A stretch of DNA of 27,733 nucleotides from Candidatus Caldarchaeum sp. (lineage in GTDB: Archaea; Thermoproteota; Nitrososphaeria_A; Caldarchaeales; Caldarchaeaceae): positions 1 through 27,733 of the forward strand of contig JANWZU010000162.1 of NCBI GenBank assembly GCA_025054795.1. Direction: 5' to 3'. The notes beneath the pieces are model-generated. The model saw only the letters and a list, made by a program, of their open reading frames with translations, was not told the DNA's origin and made no database searches. The position numbers were made by a program, and so were the translations under genes. This document shows positions 15,383 through 22,630 of the stretch, in pieces (position 1 is the first letter of the stretch; each line of letters begins with the position of its first letter).

Positions 15383-15829
15383 ATGCGAGCGGCTGAGAGA
15401 GTTGCAAAGAGGTTTTTTCCTCAGGGTTTCACCGACAGGGAGAGGGCTGTTTTTGAGGCGGGCATAGCACTAGGAGCGATAGTCCACACGGTTGCTGGTT
15501 TTCCAGTGTCGGGCGAAGTGAAGCATTTCATAGAGAGAGCTGTTGAGAGAAGCTTCCTCCTCCAGCCCTACAGAAGAAAAGTGAAGCTGAGGATAAAACC
15601 ACGGGTACGAAAAGCAGGCCTATACAGGTACGGCACAGTAGACCCAGAGGACTTGGATGTTGAGGTGGAGGTTGCATACGGCGAATACGTCGTCGCCGCT
15701 AGGATGAGCTACGTAAACAGCTTGAAGTATCCTTTGATGTACGTTTCTAAAATCACTCAGAGAAGAGGCGGCTCCTCTCCTCATCCATATACTGGGATTC
15801 GACGGGCAAAAGCTCGCCGTAGAGCCTGA
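15383..15829 (+). CDS. mptD: Archaeal 7,8-dihydroneopterin aldolase MptD
   Basis: Archaeal-type dihydroneopterin aldolase, which cleaves 7,8-dihydroneopterin to 6-hydroxymethyl-7,8-dihydropterin and glycolaldehyde in the pterin (folate/methanopterin) pathway. The family block FTDRERAVFEAGIALGAIVH is present. E25, H35 and Q61 stand at the positions I recall as catalytic in the Methanocaldococcus enzyme, with a Tyr near 110 (RMSY). The block YPLMYVSKI marks the usual C-terminus. After it a basic tail of about 24 residues (QRRGGSSPHPYTGIRRAK...) runs antisense over the end of dnaJ, a 77-base overlap. The tail is probably a by-product of a lost stop codon. Length is 148 aa against roughly 120-125 usual. 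Confidence 0.85.
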   Translation: MRAAERVAKRFFPQGFTDRERAVFEAGIALGAIVHTVAGFPVSGEVKHFIERAVERSFLLQPYRRKVKLRIKPRVRKAGLYRYGTVDPEDLDVEVEVAYGEYVVAARMSYVNSLKYPLMYVSKITQRRGGSSPHPYTGIRRAKARRRA

Positions 15830-16865
15830 GCTGCTGGTGGCTGAGACTCTTAGGAAGCACCAGCTTAATCCTAACTTCGAGGTCTCCTCGTCGGCCGTTC
15901 CTCATAGGCAGACCCCTCCCCCTGAAGACCACCGGCGTCTCGAGGTTCTCCCTCCTCAGCTTAATCTTTAGAGGACCGTCGAAGGACTTGACCGACACCT
16001 CTCTGCCCGCCGCAACCTCGCTTGGAGAAACGGGCAGGTGCATTACCAGCGTGTCGCCGTCTAGGCTGAACTGCTTGCCCAGATTTATCCTAAACCGGAC
16101 AACCAAGTCTCCCCTTCTTCCAACCTCATGGTCGTAGAGCCCCTTCTCCCTTATGACGACAGAGTCTCCGTCAGCAACGCCTGCGGGCACTTCGACTACT
16201 ACTTTCTCAGTTTTCTCAACGGCCCCCAGCCCTCTGCAAGCCGAACACGCCTTCCTCACGACTTTGCCAGTTCCCCTGCATCTGCTACATGTAGTGACCG
16301 AGGTGAAGTACATGAATCCAGTCTGAACACGTTCGACCTTCTGTCCTGTGCCGTTGCAAGCGCTGCATCTGTCAACGTGTCCGGGCTCTCCGCCTGTGCC
16401 GCCGCATCTGCCGCATGTTTGAGCCGTTGTTATGGGAACCTCCTTCCTAGCGCCCGTCAGAACCTCTTTCAAACTTAACTCGGCCTCGACGTATGTTGGG
16501 GAAGGCTGCTGAGGCCTTCTGCGGAAACCGAAGAACCGCTCGAAAATCGAGTCGAACCCTCCGAGGCCGAGGTCTCTGAACAACTCGTCGAAGTCGAACC
16601 AAGTGGACCGGAACAGGTCCTCCGTGCTGTATGTCCTTGAAACACCGGCCTGCCCGTACATGTCGTAGAGCTTCCTCTTTTCATCGTCCACCAGCACGGC
16701 GTAGGCTTCGCTTATCTCTTTGAACTTCTCCTCGGCCTCGGGTGATTTGTTTCTGTCGGGATGGTACTGGAGAGCCAGCTTTCTGTAGGCTCTCTTTATC
16801 TCCTCCTTGGTTGCGTTGCGGGGAACGCCGAGAATCTCATAATAGTCTTTTCCGTCAGCAGGCAT
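15753..16865 (-). CDS. dnaJ: Chaperone DnaJ (Hsp40, type I)
   Basis: Co-chaperone that delivers unfolded proteins to DnaK and stimulates its ATPase, 370 aa. The J domain spans about 6-70 with the HPD motif at 35-37. A short linker rich in Phe and Gly follows (FDELFRDLGLGGFDSIFERFFGF). The zinc domain has four CxxCxGxG repeats (CGRCGGTG, CSACNGTG, CSRCRGTG, CSACRGLG). The C-terminal beta domains contain VPAGVADGDSVVIREKG and FRGRGLPMRNGRRGDLEV. It starts 2 bases after the dnaK stop, so the two are an operon. The 3' end overlaps mptD by 77 bases. Confidence 0.97.
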   Translation of the reverse strand: MPADGKDYYEILGVPRNATKEEIKRAYRKLALQYHPDRNKSPEAEEKFKEISEAYAVLVDDEKRKLYDMYGQAGVSRTYSTEDLFRSTWFDFDELFRDLGLGGFDSIFERFFGFRRRPQQPSPTYVEAELSLKEVLTGARKEVPITTAQTCGRCGGTGGEPGHVDRCSACNGTGQKVERVQTGFMYFTSVTTCSRCRGTGKVVRKACSACRGLGAVEKTEKVVVEVPAGVADGDSVVIREKGLYDHEVGRRGDLVVRFRINLGKQFSLDGDTLVMHLPVSPSEVAAGREVSVKSFDGPLKIKLRRENLETPVVFRGRGLPMRNGRRGDLEVRIKLVLPKSLSHQQLRLYGELLPVESQYMDEERSRLFSE

Positions 16866-16867
16866 GG

Positions 16868-18655
16868 CTAGCTCTTAGGTTCCTTACCCGAGCCGGGACC
16901 GCCTTCGCCGTATACTGCGCCGCCGATTTTCTGAGCGGCCTTCTTCAGACGCTCCAGTGAGTCCTTGATGGCTGACACGTCTTTTCCAGCCAGAGCCTCC
17001 TTCAGCTTCCTAACCTGCTCCTCAACCTCTTTCCTTGTTTCGCCGGGAACCTTGTCTCCAAGCTCGTTCAAAGCCTTCTCTACGGTGTAGATGACGGAGT
17101 CGGCCTCGTTCCTCAGCTCAGCCTCCTGCTTCTTCCGCCTGTCCTGTTCAGCGAACTGCTCCGCCTCCCGTATCATCCGGTCTATCTCCTCCTTCGAGAG
17201 CCTGTGGGGGGCGGTTATCTTGATGCTCATGTCTCTGCCTGTGCCCAAGTCCTTAGCCGTGACTGTAAGTATGCCGTCGGCGTTGATGTCGAAAGTCACC
17301 TCGATCTTGGGAACACCTTTAGGAGCCGGCGGGATTCCTGAAAGCGTGAACCTTCCGAGAGAGACGTTGTCAGCAGCCATAGGCCTCTCACCCTGAAGCA
17401 CGTGGATCTCGACGCTTGTCTGAAAATCGGCGGCGGTGGTGAAGACCTCGCTGCGTCTGATTGGGATCGTGGTGTTTCTGTCTATAATCTTCGTGAATAT
17501 TCCTCCGAGCGTCTCGACGCCCAGAGATATGGGCACCACGTCCAGCAGCACTATGTCCTTGTCCTTCATCTCGCCGGCCAGTATGGCTCCTTGTATTGCA
17601 GCGCCCATCGCAACGCACTCCATAGGGTCTACTCCACGCTCAGGCTCCTTTCCCAAAACCTCCTTGATGAACTCTTGAACTATCGGCATCCTCGTGGGGC
17701 CTCCGACCAGTATGATTTTGTCGATGTCCTCCGGCTGAAGCTTTGCGTCTTGAAGGGCTTGGTTCACGGGTGTACGGCATCGCTCGATTATCGGCCTGAC
17801 TAGGTTTTCTAGCGTTGCCCGGTTGATCCTCATGTACAGGTTTTTAGGACCGGAGGAGTCGTAGGCTATGTAGGGTAGGTTTATCTCTGTCTCGGTCATC
17901 GACGAAAGCTCTATCTTGGCCCTCTCAGCAGCTTCCCTAACACGGTTCATGGCTGAAGCGTCTTTCCGCAGGTCGATGCCTGTATCCTTCCGATAGCTGT
18001 CCACTATGTAGTCGACCAGAGCTTTGTCCATGTCTGTTCCGCCAAGCTGAGTGTCGCCGGATGTGGCCTTAACTTCGAAAACACCCTGCCCAAACTCCAT
18101 TATAGTTACGTCTAAGGTTCCGCCTCCGAGGTCGAAGACGAGTATCTTCATCTCTTGGTCCAGCTTGTTGAGACCGTATGCCAAGGCGGCTGCAGTAGGC
18201 TCGTTGATTATCCTCACAACCTCAAGACCTGCTATGGCTCCGGCGTCTTTCGTCGCCTGCCTCTGGTTGTCGTTGAAATATGCTGGGACCGTGATTACGG
18301 CTTTTTTGACGGGTTCGCCGAGGAAGGCTTCAGCATCACGTTTGATCTTCTGGAGAAGGAAGGCTGAAAGCTGCTGAGGTGTGTACTCTTTGCCGTGGAG
18401 GACGTATTTGTGGTCGGACCCCATTTTCCGCTTCCAAGCGGTGACCGTGCCTTCTGGGTTCAGAACAGCCTGTCTACGAGCTGGTTCGCCTACTATCAGC
18501 TCATTCTCCTTTGTTATCGCTACGTATGACGGGAAGGCTTTGCCGTACAAAGTCACCCCTTCGACCGAGGGAATTATCGTCGGCCGTCCACCTATCACTA
18601 CCGCTGCAGCCGAGTTGCTTGTACCCAAGTCTATTCCGATAATTTTCTCAACCAT
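16868..18655 (-). CDS. dnaK: Chaperone DnaK (Hsp70)
   Basis: ATP-dependent Hsp70 chaperone, 595 aa. The actin-like ATPase begins IIGIDLGTSNSAAAVV (Ser where most have Thr in DLGTTNS). It continues with NEPTAAALAYG, the phosphate-2 loop DLGGGTLDVTIME and ILVGGPTRMPIVQ. The substrate domain begins near residue 370 (LLDVVPISLGVETLGG), and a helical lid with a Gly-rich tail ending GSGKEPKS closes the protein; there is no eukaryotic EEVD. It has its own promoter: TTTTAATTT on the minus strand (about 18703-18712) and a GAGGTAG ribosome-binding-site-like sequence about 10 bases before ATG. Archaeal DnaK genes are generally regarded as acquired from bacteria. Confidence 0.98.
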   Translation of the reverse strand: MVEKIIGIDLGTSNSAAAVVIGGRPTIIPSVEGVTLYGKAFPSYVAITKENELIVGEPARRQAVLNPEGTVTAWKRKMGSDHKYVLHGKEYTPQQLSAFLLQKIKRDAEAFLGEPVKKAVITVPAYFNDNQRQATKDAGAIAGLEVVRIINEPTAAALAYGLNKLDQEMKILVFDLGGGTLDVTIMEFGQGVFEVKATSGDTQLGGTDMDKALVDYIVDSYRKDTGIDLRKDASAMNRVREAAERAKIELSSMTETEINLPYIAYDSSGPKNLYMRINRATLENLVRPIIERCRTPVNQALQDAKLQPEDIDKIILVGGPTRMPIVQEFIKEVLGKEPERGVDPMECVAMGAAIQGAILAGEMKDKDIVLLDVVPISLGVETLGGIFTKIIDRNTTIPIRRSEVFTTAADFQTSVEIHVLQGERPMAADNVSLGRFTLSGIPPAPKGVPKIEVTFDINADGILTVTAKDLGTGRDMSIKITAPHRLSKEEIDRMIREAEQFAEQDRRKKQEAELRNEADSVIYTVEKALNELGDKVPGETRKEVEEQVRKLKEALAGKDVSAIKDSLERLKKAAQKIGGAVYGEGGPGSGKEPKS

Positions 18656-18663
18656 ATCCCACT

Positions 18664-18714
18664 ACCTCTTCCGAACACTACCAACCCATCACATTTACAA
18701 CCGAAATTAAAAGC
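18664..18714 (-). promoter_or_regulatory. dnaK promoter and ribosome-binding site
   Basis: On the minus strand CTTTTAATTTCGG (18701-18714) is a TATA-like box that would place the transcript start near 18680. AGAGGTAGTG follows, just upstream of the ATG at 18655, and resembles the archaeal GGAGGTGATC. Unlike many genes here, dnaK thus seems to have a short leader with a ribosome-binding site. Confidence 0.45.
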
Positions 18715-18737
18715 TATACCCCTCTACTTTTCTCGCA

Positions 18738-19664
18738 TCAGGCTGCCAGAAGAAGGAAGAACAGATAAAGAACCAGCAGAATGACCCCGCTCACCCTAGT
18801 TATTGTTCCTCGGGAGACGAAGAACCAGAAGGTCGATGTTGCTAGAAGTAGAAACAAAACCGTGAAAGTGTGTTGTTGAAAAACTAGGGTTGTCCGTGAT
18901 ACCAGCAGCAGCGACCCGAGAATCAGTGTGATGTTTGTTAGGTTTGAGCCTATGGCGTTGCCCAGAGCCATTTCATACTCCCGTCTCCTCATCGAAGCCA
19001 GCACTGTGACGAGCTCGGGAGCCGACGTCGACACAGCGACCATCTTAGCGCCAACCTCCAGCTCGGAAAGACCAGTATACTCAACCACGCTTCTAGCCGC
19101 CGAAACAAGCACCATAGCTGAAACAATAACACCCAACCCGCCTATGACAACTGCAGACAGTATCGCTGGATAACCATAGCCTGGTATGTGCGGTTTTGTG
19201 TTTAGGGTTTTAGATGTCCTGTATGTGATGTAAGCGTAAGATACGAATACCAGTATAAGTAGAACGCCTGTCTCGATGAAGACTTGAGGAACGAAAACAA
19301 GTAGAATCGGTATGAGAGAGGAGAAGTAAAGCACGGCAGCAAGGTCTTTGAGCAAGTTCATTCCGACGCTTATTATCCTAGTTATGAACAGGGATGAGAG
19401 ACCTACGACTAGACAGATGTTCACGATGTTTGAGCCGAGTATGTCGCCTACCGAGAGCTCGACAACTCCTTGAACCGCTGAGAAGACAGCGACTGTCATC
19501 TCCGGCATCGAGGTAAGAACAGAAAGAAGGACGAAGCCTATCAGAAAACGGCCCAAACCCAACTTGTCCGAAAGAGCCTCGGCTCCCCTTACGAGCAGGT
19601 ATCCGAACGAAGAAACCCCCGCCGCAGCGACGACAAAAACGGCCAAAGCCTCATACAAACTCAT
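18738..19664 (-). CDS. Na+/Ca2+ exchanger (CaCA) family cation transporter
   Basis: Integral membrane antiporter of 308 aa with about ten hydrophobic segments. The two inverted alpha repeats that form the ion path are clear: TSMPEMTVAVF plus GDILGSNIVN (about 51-82), and STSAPELVTVL plus GNAIGSNLTN (about 212-244). Each keeps the acidic residue (E55, E217) and the Asn/Ser ligands. It resembles the prokaryotic YrbG/CaxA-type calcium/sodium antiporters. It sits between grpE and dnaK on the same strand, 33 bases after grpE, so it may be cotranscribed with grpE. Why it is embedded in a chaperone cluster is unclear. Confidence 0.9.
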   Translation of the reverse strand: MSLYEALAVFVVAAAGVSSFGYLLVRGAEALSDKLGLGRFLIGFVLLSVLTSMPEMTVAVFSAVQGVVELSVGDILGSNIVNICLVVGLSSLFITRIISVGMNLLKDLAAVLYFSSLIPILLVFVPQVFIETGVLLILVFVSYAYITYRTSKTLNTKPHIPGYGYPAILSAVVIGGLGVIVSAMVLVSAARSVVEYTGLSELEVGAKMVAVSTSAPELVTVLASMRRREYEMALGNAIGSNLTNITLILGSLLLVSRTTLVFQQHTFTVLFLLLATSTFWFFVSRGTITRVSGVILLVLYLFFLLLAA

Positions 19665-19697
19665 CCAAACACCGCACCGATGACCAAGGTTGTTCTA

Positions 19698-20168
19698 CTA
19701 GGGTGGTTTGTAAGGTTTTGCCACCTTTACCTTCGGAGGCTTTAGAATTCTGTTATGCAGTTTATAGCCGGGCGAGACAACCTCCACCACCGTCTCTACT
19801 GATACATCGCTGCTTTCGATAAACTCTACTGCTTCGTGGTCGAATGGGTTAAACTCTTTACCCATGACGTCCATTTTCTCCAACCCTTCGGACTGGAGCA
19901 GGTTTTCCAACTCCTTGAAAAGCATTATCACAGCTTCATAGACCGTGGGGTTGACGGACTCGGCGCTCAATCCTCTAACGACTCTTTCAAAATCCTCGTA
20001 AAACGGCAGAAGCTTTCTCATGATTCTCTCCACAGCGGCCGACTCGCTTCTTCGCACCTCGTTCTCCATCACTCTTCTAAGGTTGGCCAGCTCGGCCTTC
20101 GCATACAACAGGCTTTCCATCAGCTCCTTCTTCTCAGCCTCCAAAGCCTTGACAGTATCGTCAGACAT
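19698..20168 (-). CDS. grpE: Nucleotide exchange factor GrpE
   Basis: Releases ADP from DnaK, 156 aa. The N-terminal half is the long dimerising helix (KALEAEKKELMESLLYAKAE, then LANLRRVMENEVRRSES). The C-terminal beta domain has the family signature GKEFNPFDHEAVEF and VVEVVSPGYKLHNRILKPPKVKVA. It lies first in the minus-strand series grpE, CaCA transporter, dnaK, dnaJ. The minus-strand ACAAATAGG (about 20192-20200) serves as TATA box about 27 bases before the ATG, so the message is probably leaderless. Confidence 0.96.
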   Translation of the reverse strand: MSDDTVKALEAEKKELMESLLYAKAELANLRRVMENEVRRSESAAVERIMRKLLPFYEDFERVVRGLSAESVNPTVYEAVIMLFKELENLLQSEGLEKMDVMGKEFNPFDHEAVEFIESSDVSVETVVEVVSPGYKLHNRILKPPKVKVAKPYKPP

Positions 20169-20177
20169 TCTAGGAAT

Positions 20178-20206
20178 AGAAACAGCGTGGCCCTATTTGT
20201 GTTTCT
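20178..20206 (-). promoter_or_regulatory. Inverted repeat flanking the grpE TATA box
   Basis: AGAAACA (20178-20184) and TGTTTCT (20200-20206) are perfect 7-base inverted arms around a 15-base spacer that contains the grpE TATA-like box (AAATAG, minus strand, 20193-20198). The geometry suits a dimeric regulator blocking TBP/TFB access. No similar sequence was found at the dnaK promoter. Confidence 0.4.
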
Positions 20207-20213
20207 GAAAATA

Positions 20214-20223
20214 GGTTTAAACC
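20214..20223 (+). promoter_or_regulatory. Palindromic TATA-like element before L31e
   Basis: GGTTTAAACC is a perfect 10-base palindrome centred about 31 bases before the chosen TTG start of the L31e gene at 20250. GGAG (20240-20243) lies 7-10 bases before that TTG. It probably serves as BoxA. Confidence 0.45.
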
Positions 20224-20249
20224 ATGCCCGTTTGAAGTCGGAGATAGGT

Positions 20250-20537
20250 TTGAGCGAAGAGGCTGAGAAGGTTTTCACGATTCCGCTGGGCGATGCATGG
20301 AAAGGCTCGAGGCTAAGAAGAGCCGACGCAGCAGTCCGAATCGTCAAGGAATATGTTAAACGCCACTCCAAGGCCGAGAACGTGAAGATTTCCCCGAAGG
20401 TCGTTGAAAAGATATGGGAGAACGGCCGGCAGAACCCCCCTAGAAGAATTAGGGTTGTTCTGGACGAGGAGGATGAGGAAACCGTAACTGTTAGGTTGGA
20501 GGGAGAGAAAAAGGAAGAAGAGGAAGAGGAGGAGTAG
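20250..20537 (+). CDS. rpl31e: Ribosomal protein L31e
   Basis: Large-subunit ribosomal protein found in archaea and eukaryotes, 95 aa from TTG at 20250. The start MSEEAEKVFTIPLGDAWKGS and the block VKISPKVVEKIWENG with NPPRRIRVVL are diagnostic. The frame is open far upstream but the extra sequence is antisense to grpE; the TTG has GGAG 7-10 bases before it and gives the normal N-terminus. The C-terminus is a run of glutamates (EKKEEEEEEE). The GAG codons of that tail (about 20521-20533) are purine-rich and lie just upstream of the aIF6 start. First gene of the plus-strand L31e-aIF6-prefoldin-ftsY series, a common archaeal arrangement. Confidence 0.93.
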   Translation: MSEEAEKVFTIPLGDAWKGSRLRRADAAVRIVKEYVKRHSKAENVKISPKVVEKIWENGRQNPPRRIRVVLDEEDEETVTVRLEGEKKEEEEEEE

Positions 20538-20547
20538 GTAAAACCTC

Positions 20548-21216
20548 ATGGAGATACGTCTGGAGACTGTCTTGGGCTCGGCTGAAGTTGGGCTCTTCGC
20601 CTTATCAACAGACAAGTACCTACTGGTTTCCAAGCAGGTCAATCCTTCGAAGAGACGACTTTTCGAAGAGGTTTTGAAGACTGAGGCTGTGGCCATCTCG
20701 CTGTCCGACAGCATTCTTCTTTCACCCTTCGCGGCAGGGAACTCAAACGGGCTGATACTTACGGGCCTCACCCTAGTCGATGAGTTTGAGGCTGTTAGGA
20801 GGACATTAAAAGAAATCAACGTAATCAAACTTGCCTCTAAACACACCGCAGTCGGCAACTTGATCCTCTGCAACGATAAAGGTGCTTTAGTGAGTCCTGT
20901 TCTCGGGAGGGCGGCGGTCAAGACTGTTGGTGAAGTTCTTGGAGTTGAAGCGGCCCCCGGAACTTTGGCTGGAAGAACCTACATAGGTTCTCTAGCGGTT
21001 GCCACAAACAGCGGAGCCATGGTTCACATAGAGGCTTCGGAGGAGGAGATCGAGCTTGTTGAGAGTGTTCTGAAGGTTGAGGCCGAGCCGGGCACAGTTA
21101 ACGGTGGGCTGCGTTTCCTGAGAAGCAGCATCGTAGCCAACTCTTGGGGGGTTGTGGCTGGAGCTAGGACAACGGGCCCGGAGCTGATGACGATTTCTAG
21201 AGTTTTTCAGCGATGA
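20548..21216 (+). CDS. eif6: Translation initiation factor aIF6
   Basis: Anti-association factor that binds the large ribosomal subunit. It is 222 aa and shows the five-fold pseudo-repeat of the pentein-like fold, for example LVSPVLGRAAVKTVGEVLGVE and GSLAVATNSGAMVHIEASEEE. The last repeat ends GSVVAN-type SSIVANSWGVVAGARTTGPE, typical of the family. It starts 10 bases after L31e, so cotranscription is likely. The ribosomal protein LX (L18a/L20a) gene that follows aIF6 in many archaea is not found before the prefoldin gene. Confidence 0.96.
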   Translation: MEIRLETVLGSAEVGLFALSTDKYLLVSKQVNPSKRRLFEEVLKTEAVAISLSDSILLSPFAAGNSNGLILTGLTLVDEFEAVRRTLKEINVIKLASKHTAVGNLILCNDKGALVSPVLGRAAVKTVGEVLGVEAAPGTLAGRTYIGSLAVATNSGAMVHIEASEEEIELVESVLKVEAEPGTVNGGLRFLRSSIVANSWGVVAGARTTGPELMTISRVFQR

Positions 21217-21248
21217 CGTTATTAACAGCTGTTCGGTTTTGATGTACG

Positions 21249-21674
21249 ATGTCCGAGGCTGAGATAACGCAGGCTTTGGAGGAGCTTCAGGTGATTGAAA
21301 GGGTCGTTGCTGAGCTCCAAGCAAGGATACTGACTGTGCAGCGTTCCATCATCGAGCATGAAGAGGCTGTTAAGCTGCTTGAGGAGATGAAAAAGTCAGG
21401 CGAAAAGATGCGGGTGATGGTTCCTCTGGGGGCGGGGGCTTTCGCTGAGGCTAGCCTCGAGTCGCTGGATAGAATAACGGTAAACATCGGCGCAGGAGTC
21501 TACGCCGTTAAAGCTTTAGACGACACACAGCAGCTTTTAACCCGAAGAAGCCAAAGCCTCCAAGCAGCTCTCGAAAACCTCACAAAAAGAGCCGGCGAAT
21601 ACTCTGTCAGAGCTGAGGAGCTGCGAAGGTTCGTCGGAGCGGCTTTAACAACTCAGCGCAAACAAGGCAGCTGA
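21249..21674 (+). CDS. pfdA: Prefoldin alpha subunit
   Basis: Subunit of the hexameric chaperone that hands unfolded proteins to the thermosome. It is 141 aa with two long coiled-coil helices: N-terminal EITQALEELQVIERVVAELQ and C-terminal SLQAALENLTKRAGEYSVRAEELR. Between them is the beta hairpin region VPLGAGAFAEASL and VNIGAGVYAVKAL, the latter being an alpha-subunit signature. It ends 1 base before the ftsY ATG, so the two are translationally close. Confidence 0.94.
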   Translation: MSEAEITQALEELQVIERVVAELQARILTVQRSIIEHEEAVKLLEEMKKSGEKMRVMVPLGAGAFAEASLESLDRITVNIGAGVYAVKALDDTQQLLTRRSQSLQAALENLTKRAGEYSVRAEELRRFVGAALTTQRKQGS

Positions 21675-21675
21675 A

Positions 21676-22584
21676 ATGTTGAAGGGGATTTCAAAGGCTT
21701 TCGCAGGAGTTGTGGACAGAATCGCATCAACTCAGCTCTCCGCCGACGAGTCTGAGAGAATTCTGTCCGACTTCTACTACCAGCTTGTTGCATCCGACGT
21801 GGCGGTTGAGACGGCCGAGGTTGTTGTCGCAAACCTTAGGGAAGGCCTGCAGTCCGTCAAAGTTCCAAGGTTCTCCAGCAACCGTGAAGCCGTGAAAGAT
21901 TTTCTGAAGAAAGCTCTTGAGCAGTTGATAAAGACAGCGGACGTGGAGCAAATCGTTAAACGGGCTGAGGAGAAGAAGAAACAGGGGAGACCTGTTGTAA
22001 TTCTGTTCGTGGGCCCGAACGGTTCCGGCAAAACCACTACGGTCGTCAAAATCGCAAGCTACCTTAGAAGGCGTGGATACACGGTTATTCTTGCTTCATC
22101 GGACACGTTCAGAGCCGGAGCGATAGAACAGCTGGAGATTCTGGGTAGCAAAGCAGGGTTTCTGGTCGTTAGCCAGCACTACGGAGCCGACCCAGCGTCA
22201 GTCGCCTTCGACGCAGTGAACAAAGCCGTAGCCATGCGTGTGAACTTCGTTTTGATAGACACGGCCGGCAGAACCGAGGTTGACAGGGGGCTGCTTGAGG
22301 AGATGCGCAAAATCAAAAGGGTTGTCAACCCCGACTATGTGATATACACGGGAGATGCGTTGGCCGGGAACGTAGCTGTCAACCAAGCCCGTATGTTCCA
22401 CGAGGTTGTTGGGCTGGATTTCGTTGTGCTGGCCAAGTTCGACGCTGACGCAAAAGGAGGTTCGACGATATCCATATCTCACGCAACCAACGTTCCTCTT
22501 CTCTTTCTTGGAACAGGCCAGTCTCTTGAAGACTTGGACGACAACCCTCGAAGAAGAATTCTGGAAACCCTTTCCCTAGGCTGA
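21676..22584 (+). CDS. ftsY: Signal recognition particle receptor FtsY
   Basis: GTPase that docks SRP-ribosome complexes at the membrane, 302 aa, with an N domain (1-95) and G domain. Motifs: P-loop GPNGSGKTTT (113-122), DTFRAGAIEQL (143-153), DTAGR (195-199) and the guanine-binding AKFDADAKGG (253-262), which has Ala where most relatives have Thr (TKxD). The end FLGTGQSLEDLDD is typical. The acidic A domain of bacterial FtsY is absent, as in many archaea. Last gene in the L31e-aIF6-pfdA-ftsY series. Confidence 0.96.
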   Translation: MLKGISKAFAGVVDRIASTQLSADESERILSDFYYQLVASDVAVETAEVVVANLREGLQSVKVPRFSSNREAVKDFLKKALEQLIKTADVEQIVKRAEEKKKQGRPVVILFVGPNGSGKTTTVVKIASYLRRRGYTVILASSDTFRAGAIEQLEILGSKAGFLVVSQHYGADPASVAFDAVNKAVAMRVNFVLIDTAGRTEVDRGLLEEMRKIKRVVNPDYVIYTGDALAGNVAVNQARMFHEVVGLDFVVLAKFDADAKGGSTISISHATNVPLLFLGTGQSLEDLDDNPRRRILETLSLG

Positions 22585-22590
22585 GGACGC

Positions 22591-22607
22591 ATCTATAGAT
22601 TTATGTT
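22591..22607 (+). promoter_or_regulatory. Palindrome and TATA box before the DUF4443 regulator
   Basis: ATCTATAGAT (22591-22600) is a perfect 10-base palindrome overlapping the upstream edge of GATTTATGTT (22598-22607). The latter is a TATA-like box about 28 bases before the ATG at 22631. The message would be leaderless. The palindrome could be a self-regulatory site for the HTH protein encoded downstream. Confidence 0.4.
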
Positions 22608-22630
22608 AAGGCTACATCCTTTCAACATGG

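Noticed and set aside
15304..15384. Longer start (ATG 15384) for the first orphan-operon gene
   Set aside because: It would overlap the mptD start codon and place the operon's TATA box inside the coding region.
19836..20249. Long N-terminal extension of the L31e frame
   Set aside because: It is antisense to grpE; the L31e family begins at the TTG at 20250.
20313..20921. Minus-strand open frame of 202 residues
   Set aside because: Antisense shadow over L31e and aIF6, both firmly identified.
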